NCBI GenBank assembly: GCA_029262455.1
Contig: JAJCZJ010000055.1
Location: forward strand, 1-64,000
Direction of reading: 5' to 3'
DNA length: 64,000 bases
Source: Deltaproteobacteria bacterium
GTDB lineage: Bacteria; Desulfobacterota; Binatia; HRBIN30; CADEER01
Below are positions 60,064 to 64,000 of the stretch, one piece after another. Made by a program: the position numbers and the translations under genes. The notes under the pieces are model-generated. The model saw only the letters and a program-made list of their open reading frames with translations. It ran no database searches and was not told where the DNA came from. Position 1 is the first letter of the stretch. Every line of letters starts with the position of its first letter.

Positions 60064-60425
60064 CGCGTTCGTCCGAGCAGTTCGCCTTCTTCCAGAGAAC
60101 CGTAGCGAGCGTGGATCCGAATGAGCAGCGCGAAGGCGACGCCGGCGGTCGCGACCATCACGACGATCGCTGTTAGCATCAGCACATGCGGCAAGGGGCT
60201 CATGTAAACGACGTTGGCCGTCCCCTTTTCGATGATCGGGACCGTCCCCCCGGTCTGCACACTCATCGAGATGAAGAGCAAGATGATGGCGGTCTGCATG
60301 ATGTTGAGGCCGATGAGCTGCTTGACGAGATTCTGTTTCGACAACATTCCATGCAGGCCGACAACAATGAGAGCGCTGGTCATCACGTACTCGAATCGAC
60401 CCGCCAATGCCGCCGCGATATCCAT
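60060..60425 (-). CDS. mnhC: Mrp-type antiporter subunit C (NuoK-like)
   Basis: This protein of 121 residues has three membrane helices and the NuoK/MnhC pattern: GLHGMLSKQNLVKQLIGLNIMQTAIILL with glycine-rich first helix, and DPLPHVLMLTAIV-like SPLPHVLMLTAIVVMVATAG, where the PHxLMLTAIV block is family-defining. It starts in a TGATG overlap with mnhB. It anchors the large antiporter subunits. Confidence 0.9.
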   Translation of the reverse strand: MDIAAALAGRFEYVMTSALIVVGLHGMLSKQNLVKQLIGLNIMQTAIILLFISMSVQTGGTVPIIEKGTANVVYMSPLPHVLMLTAIVVMVATAGVAFALLIRIHARYGSLEEGELLGRTR

Positions 60426-60877
60426 CAGCGGCCCTGCCTGTAAGGACGCTCGGTAGGCGCTAAATCATCGAAAATCGATAGCATCACACACGCCACTGCG
60501 ACGGCCACGCCGACTTCGACCGCCTCGATGCCGATGGCGTGTAGTTCATCTTCGTGAGCTCCCGGAAGAGGGAGTGCGCTGTAGTCCAAAAATGCGGCGC
60601 CGCCAAACAATGACAACAGTCCGACAACTCCGTAGATCAACACCCCGACGGCGCCGAGGCGCAGAGCGCTGGTTCCGGGTAGGTAGTGGACACTGACGCC
60701 CGGGCCAGCCGTCAGTCGGGCCAGGATCAGACTCGCTCCGAGAATCGCGCCGCCTTGAAAGCCACCGCCGGGGCTCTTGGCGCCGTGGAAGACAACATAG
60801 AGTGCGAAGACCTGGATGAGTGGAATCAGGATCTTCGCCACCGTACGCACGGTGACGCTGTCGTACGGTGGAATCAC
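60425..60877 (-). CDS. mnhB: Mrp-type antiporter subunit B (MnhB domain)
   Basis: This four-helix membrane protein of 150 residues has the signature HGAKSPGGGFQGGAILGAS near 33, typical of MnhB/MrpB. The GTG start overlaps the preceding stop (GTGA). A longer reading would overlap the neighbouring gene by another 45 bases without ribosome site support. Confidence 0.88.
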   Translation of the reverse strand: MIPPYDSVTVRTVAKILIPLIQVFALYVVFHGAKSPGGGFQGGAILGASLILARLTAGPGVSVHYLPGTSALRLGAVGVLIYGVVGLLSLFGGAAFLDYSALPLPGAHEDELHAIGIEAVEVGVAVAVACVMLSIFDDLAPTERPYRQGR

Positions 60878-61161
60878 TTTCCGGACTCTCCCTCTTCGCG
60901 GCGACCCAACAGCAGATAGCAAGCCAGCCCGGCCGTGAAGACGACTGTGGTCTCGCCAAACGTGTCGAAGCTTCGGTAGTCAGCGAGGATGGCAGAAACG
61001 ATGTTTGGGGTCGCGGTGTCCTCGACCGCATTTTCGACAAAGTAGCGCTCGACACCAGTTCGAATCGGGCTGTCCGGATTGCGCAGGGGCGGCAATGCGG
61101 CGACGGCGTAGAGCAGCAGCCCGCTGAGCAGGCCGAGCGCGAGGTACGCTGGTGGTCTCAA
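60874..61161 (-). CDS. MbhE-like subunit (C-terminal part of split MrpA)
   Basis: This protein of 95 residues has an N-terminal helix, a periplasmic loop with VENAVEDTATPNIVSAILADYRSFDTFGE and a second helix. That loop is the hallmark of the MbhE/MrpA C-terminal region (NVVNVILVDFRGFDTLGE). It starts in an overlap with the MbhD-like gene. In canonical Mrp operons this segment is fused to MrpA. Confidence 0.85.
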   Translation of the reverse strand: MRPPAYLALGLLSGLLLYAVAALPPLRNPDSPIRTGVERYFVENAVEDTATPNIVSAILADYRSFDTFGETTVVFTAGLACYLLLGRREEGESGK

Positions 61162-61406
61162 TCCCCCGACCTCCGGCTCGTGCGAGCGATTGCCATGACG
61201 AAGAACACTCCGGTCAATCCAGCGCCGACCGAAGCCTCGGTGAAACCGACGTCGACGGCACCCATATGGGCCATGAGAAGTGCGGTGAGGAAACTGTAAG
61301 CGCTGAGCAGAAATACCGCGGCCAAGAGGTCACGCACATTCAAAGCGGCGATGGCCAAACCGAGCAATGCTGGAAATAGAGCGAGCGATATCAGATCAAT
61401 GCTCAT
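61158..61406 (-). CDS. MbhD-like subunit, DUF4040 (part of split MrpA)
   Basis: This protein of 82 residues has three membrane helices and contains VRDLLAAVFLLSAYSFLTALLMAHMGAVDVGFTEASVGAGL, which matches the DUF4040/MbhD pattern (A.DVA.TEA.VGAG). The ATG overlaps the mnhG stop (ATGA), setting the start. Confidence 0.85.
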   Translation of the reverse strand: MSIDLISLALFPALLGLAIAALNVRDLLAAVFLLSAYSFLTALLMAHMGAVDVGFTEASVGAGLTGVFFVMAIARTSRRSGD

Positions 61407-61735
61407 GCTGGATCCGGCGGTTCGACTTGCGGACCAGCCTCGGTCTCGTTGCGCCAGGGGCGAAGTCCCGTGACGAAGGCGGCGCGGGCGATTGCGTGGG
61501 TCGAGGTTGGGTTTGCGATGATAATGAACACCGCGACGAGAACGATCTTGAGCGAGAGCAGTGTCCAGCCTGTACAGCAAGCGACACCGAGAAGAGACAG
61601 GAATGCCCCGAGCGTATCCGCCTTACCGAGCGCGTGCATGCGGCTGTAGAAGTCCGGAAGACGAATATATCCGACGGTGCCTGCGATGAAAAAGAAGGCC
61701 CCGACAAGCATGAATATCGCGCCGATCCAGTTCAT
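61403..61735 (-). CDS. mnhG: Mrp-type antiporter subunit G
   Basis: This protein of 110 residues has three helices. The MnhG signature is GTVGYIRLPDFYSRMHALGKADTLG near 25, where RLPD.Y.R.HA is diagnostic. The ATG overlaps the mnhF stop (ATGA). The C-terminal tail is hydrophilic. Confidence 0.9.
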   Translation of the reverse strand: MNWIGAIFMLVGAFFFIAGTVGYIRLPDFYSRMHALGKADTLGAFLSLLGVACCTGWTLLSLKIVLVAVFIIIANPTSTHAIARAAFVTGLRPWRNETEAGPQVEPPDPA

Positions 61736-62001
61736 TGAGACATGTCCTGCCAAGTGAAGTAGCGCGCAACCGCCAGGGTCACAATGAAGTTCAACAACGC
61801 GTAGGTCAGCGCGATGTCCACAAAAGCTCCCGGTCGATCAAAGAGAAGGCCGAGGTAGAGCAATAGGACCGTGGTTTTAGTGCCGACGACCCCGACCCCA
61901 ATGATGCGGTCGAAGACGTCCGTACGCAACACCACTAGCCCCAGCGTCAAGATCATCGAAGCGATCAGGAGAGCAGACAATGCGCCTACGAGGACCGTCA
62001 T
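61732..62001 (-). CDS. mnhF: Mrp-type antiporter subunit F
   Basis: This protein of 89 residues has three helices. It contains VLRTDVFDRIIGVGVVGTKTTVLLL and FVDIALTYALLNFIVTLA, matching MnhF/PhaF (DR......). It overlaps mnhE and mnhG by four bases each. Confidence 0.88.
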   Translation of the reverse strand: MTVLVGALSALLIASMILTLGLVVLRTDVFDRIIGVGVVGTKTTVLLLYLGLLFDRPGAFVDIALTYALLNFIVTLAVARYFTWQDMSQ

Positions 62002-62513
62002 CCAATCGGCTCCAGTGGGCCCATCGCGCGGATGATTCGCTCCTCCATCTCGTATACCGTCGCGGCAACGTCGTCGGCGTTGACGAGCGCGTGGATCACG
62101 AAAACGCGATTGGCGTCGTCGGCGGAACGTACAGTGATCGTCCCAGGGGTTGCGGTAATCGAATTCGCCAGCAGCGTGATGCCAGCGTCGGATCGAACGC
62201 GCGTCGGAACATGGACGATCGCCGGCTGTATCGGCAGCCGTGGGTCTAAGACGACCCGGGCGATTTGGAAATTGGCGTACACGATCTGCCGGAGTAACCA
62301 GAACGAGTAGCCCGCGATGCTGAACCAGGGGAGCGTACCCAAGTGGCGGACGATCCCGCGTTCGGAATTATCGCCTACCATCTGCAATCTTCGCGCTTGC
62401 ACGGCGACTGCAAGAGTCGCAATCAAGCCAATTCCCACGTGCTTGAGGTCGAAAATCCCCGATAGGATCAGCCAGAAGAGAAAAAGAAGTAGCCAGTGAA
62501 ACAAGGTGCCCAT
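61998..62513 (-). CDS. mnhE: Mrp-type antiporter subunit E
   Basis: This protein of 171 residues has two N-terminal helices and a soluble domain. It contains WLLLFLFWLILSGIFDLKHVGIG at the start, YANFQIARVVLDPRLPIQPAI near 95 and LLANSITATPGTITV near 130, which are typical of MnhE. The ATG gives the standard MnhE N-terminus; upstream codons in frame are basic and unlikely. It is the first gene of the 11-gene operon: mnhE, F, G, mbhD, mbhE, mnhB, C, D, D-like, small, D-like. The product complex should exchange Na+ or K+ for protons. Confidence 0.9.
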   Translation of the reverse strand: MGTLFHWLLLFLFWLILSGIFDLKHVGIGLIATLAVAVQARRLQMVGDNSERGIVRHLGTLPWFSIAGYSFWLLRQIVYANFQIARVVLDPRLPIQPAIVHVPTRVRSDAGITLLANSITATPGTITVRSADDANRVFVIHALVNADDVAATVYEMEERIIRAMGPLEPIG

Positions 62514-62701
62514 AGAGGCCTCGGGAGTCCGGCGGCATCTTAACCGGGAATCTCGGACCGTCAAGGCCGCTGCCACAGGCTGCTGCCCGGCAATGAACGG
62601 GCTTTCCGAGAAATGAACGTTTCAATTTGTGGTATCTTGCCGAGACTAGTTCCCTATGGTAGCTCCATCTTCGCGGTCGGTGACATTCCTCGGCCGCGTT
62701 T

Positions 62702-62774
62702 TCCTCGGTAGCTCAGTTGGTAGAGCGATCGGCTGTTAACCGATTTGTCGCTGGTTCGAATCCGGCCCGGGGAG
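62702..62774 (+). tRNA. tRNA-Asn (GTT anticodon)
   Basis: The cloverleaf is complete. Acceptor arms TCCTCGG and CCGGGGA pair, the D arm has AGCTCAGTTGGTAGAGC, and the anticodon stem ATCGG/CCGAT encloses loop CTGTTAA with anticodon GTT at 62735-62737. The T arm is GCTGG-TTCGAAT-CCGGC. The discriminator is G. The 3' CCA is not encoded. A strong hairpin follows within ten bases. Confidence 0.96.
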
Positions 62775-62779
62775 CTATG

Positions 62780-62811
62780 TATGCCCCCACACGAACCAGT
62801 GTGGGGGCATA
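62780..62811 (+). terminator. tRNA-Asn terminator
   Basis: TATGCCCCCACAC and GTGTGGGGGCATA form a perfect 13-bp stem with a 6-base loop, followed by TTTAATA. It starts six bases after the tRNA and should terminate its transcript. Confidence 0.85.
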
Positions 62812-63108
62812 TTTAATAGCTGCCGTTTTCGATACGCGACGAGCGGCGACCCGACGAGCTCCACGTGCAGCGGATGTTCGCGCGACTTGCCGTCGTCCGC
62901 GCGGTCTCCGATGAGCGCCACAAAGAGCATTCGCGAGCCGAGCATTCGCGAGTCGTGTGAGGGTTCTGATCGGCGCCGACATTGCTCTCCACAAGGGAGA
63001 TTGGGGAGGAGAGCAATCGCCCTTGGGCAATGGCACCGAGCACATGTCGCCGCCGCTGATCGACCGCTGTGGCTTCGCGGCCCGCATGATGGGAGCGACG
63101 AAGTGGCC
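62812..63108. other. Gap between tRNA terminator and OsmC gene, no supported gene
   Basis: Open frames exist on both strands. A minus-strand stretch (LFVALIGDRADDGKSREHPL and following) has coding-like third positions but no start, ribosome site or recognisable family, and its frame runs into the tRNA terminator. It also contains a 13-bp tandem repeat GAGCATTCGCGAG at about 62926-62953. It could be a gene remnant; I cannot support more. Confidence 0.35.
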
Positions 63109-63531
63109 CTATACGAGAACGTTCCTAATACGCACCTCTGAGGTGAGGGTCCGATGTACGGGACACTTGTTCGCGATCTCCAGGAGGCGCTGGCGCTGCT
63201 CGTCGGAGAGCGGACCTTCAAGCTCAATGGAGCGTTCGATCTGATCGATCCGTCCGACCCGTGTCTCGCAATCCTCGCAGTCGCGGGCATGAATCTTCTC
63301 GTGCCGCAGGCGAACTGAGACGCCCTCGAGCGGCCAGCCCTTTCGGTCGGCGTACATTCGAAGCGTCATCGAAGTGCACGAGCCGAGCGCGGCGAGCAGA
63401 AAATCGTAGGGTGAAGCTCCCGTATCGGCGCCGCCAACGTCGGTGGGCTCGTCACTGATCAACTGATGCGTCCCGACTTCGATCTTCTGGGCCAACCCGC
63501 TCGGTCCACCGCGAACCACTACATCGTTCAT
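63109..63531 (-). CDS. OsmC family protein
   Basis: This protein of 140 residues has the OsmC/Ohr thiol-peroxidase fold. [24 protein letters not shown] near 47 carries the first reactive cysteine, and [11 protein letters not shown] near 124 carries the second, so both catalytic cysteines are present. [15 protein letters not shown] near 85 adds two more cysteines, seen in the YhfA-like subgroup. The ATG has GGAAAGGA upstream; twelve earlier codons in frame are not needed. Confidence 0.88.
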   Translation of the reverse strand: MNDVVVRGGPSGLAQKIEVGTHQLISDEPTDVGGADTGASPYDFLLAALGSCTSMTLRMYADRKGWPLEGVSVRLRHEKIHARDCEDCETRVGRIDQIERSIELEGPLSDEQRQRLLEIANKCPVHRTLTSEVRIRNVLV

Positions 63532-63638
63532 GTTCTCGTCCTTTCCCCTCCGAGGGGCTTGGCCCACGTCTCGGTGAACACGAGGTCCCAGCGGCCTGAT
63601 TTGCGATTAGGTTCGCGCGGCCCGTCGCTGCCAGGCTA

Positions 63639-64000
63639 TCACAGGGGCCGGCGTGACGAATCTTCCGTCGGACCCGGTTCGTCGAGGTCCGACCTTTCGG
63701 TACTGAGCGTCATGCCGCTGCCCTTCGCGTTGGGCCGGCTACGAGCCAACAATGCCGCCGGTGTGCCCTGCGCACTCAACTGGCGCAGCGCTACCCGGAC
63801 TGCTTTCGGCTCTAGGCCGAGTATCTCGCAGACCACCTCAAAGGAGAATACCGATCGAACCTGCACCGAGAATATCCAGTGATCCGCCTCTTCTCGCGCT
63901 CGCTTGTCTGTCCCCAGCAAGGCGCGTATCGCGTCTTCGAGAACGGCCAGCATCAGCGCGCGCGTCCCCGAGAATGGCGCGGACCGCGATTCTCCCCCGC
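63639..64000 (-). CDS. Small conserved protein, 5' end beyond window
   Basis: The frame is open to the window edge: before the first ATG (63953) it continues upstream as PFSGTRALM, which joins smoothly to LAVLEDAIRALLG. The protein contains REEADHWIFSVQVRSVFSFEVVCEILGLEPKAVRVALRQL. I recall similar proteins with a WIFS.D...FSF..VCE.LGLDP..LR..L core in deltaproteobacterial genomes, with no assigned function. The core could be a small helical DNA-binding fold. The C-terminal ~25 residues are low complexity. Confidence 0.5.
   Translation of the reverse strand, partial: GGESRSAPFSGTRALMLAVLEDAIRALLGTDKRAREEADHWIFSVQVRSVFSFEVVCEILGLEPKAVRVALRQLSAQGTPAALLARSRPNAKGSGMTLSTERSDLDEPGPTEDSSRRPL

Noticed and set aside
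62775-63290. Minus-strand frame overlapping the tRNA terminator and OsmC gene
   Set aside because: It runs through the tRNA 3' flank and into the end of the OsmC gene; only a short middle part has coding-like composition, and no family is recognisable.

Overview
The window comes from a high-GC bacterium with short intergenic gaps. A split methylmalonyl-CoA mutase, three long secreted or lipid-anchored cysteine-rich proteins, a histidine kinase/MetOD1 cluster and a PyrR-controlled pyr operon together suggest a deltaproteobacterial-type lineage (Myxococcota, Binatota or a relative). This is inference; there is no rRNA here to settle it.

Layout. 1-1920 is the 3' part of a group II intron with its reverse transcriptase. 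1967-11370 is an accessory stretch: a DUF6506 protein, a 51-residue membrane protein, a three-gene sensory cluster (one kinase frameshifted), a luciferase-like remnant, a D-aminoacylase-type amidohydrolase and a TIR-domain gene. A ~250 bp dispersed repeat occurs four times here, and two near-identical direct copies bracket the TIR gene. 11388-25373 is a mosaic: SDR, sulfatase-fold enzyme, RHH regulator divergent from a phasin-like protein plus lipase, lipoprotein cyclase, cysteine-rich secreted proteins, acyl-CoA dehydrogenase, pyruvate kinase, Asp/Glu racemase-fold protein and sulfotransferase.

25610-43399 is almost entirely minus strand and metabolic. It runs pyrR-pyrB-pyrC-carA-carB (overlapping or 3 bp apart, behind a PyrR-type attenuator), then recG, an AlaC-like aminotransferase, hom, a divergent glpX, a crotonase, and methylmalonyl-CoA mutase large and small subunits followed by a small membrane protein and a BtuF-like corrinoid-binding protein. 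43728-53242 carries a histidine kinase followed by a pseudokinase, a transglutaminase, trmL, a DUF1285-like protein, dtd, and a hydroxyacid dehydrogenase/FGGY kinase pair. 53521-62513 has a cysteine-rich lipoprotein and an 11-gene Mrp-type cation/proton antiporter operon with a split MrpA and three large antiporter-like subunits. The right end has tRNA-Asn, OsmC and an edge-truncated small gene.

The strongest candidate for something new is the repeat-bracketed unit at 9132-11366. It holds an intact TIR protein whose STAND-like ATPase module lacks Walker motifs, and the decayed tail of a second TIR-like (DUF4062-type) protein cut off at the edge of one repeat. A second candidate is the kinase/pseudokinase pair at 43728-47276.
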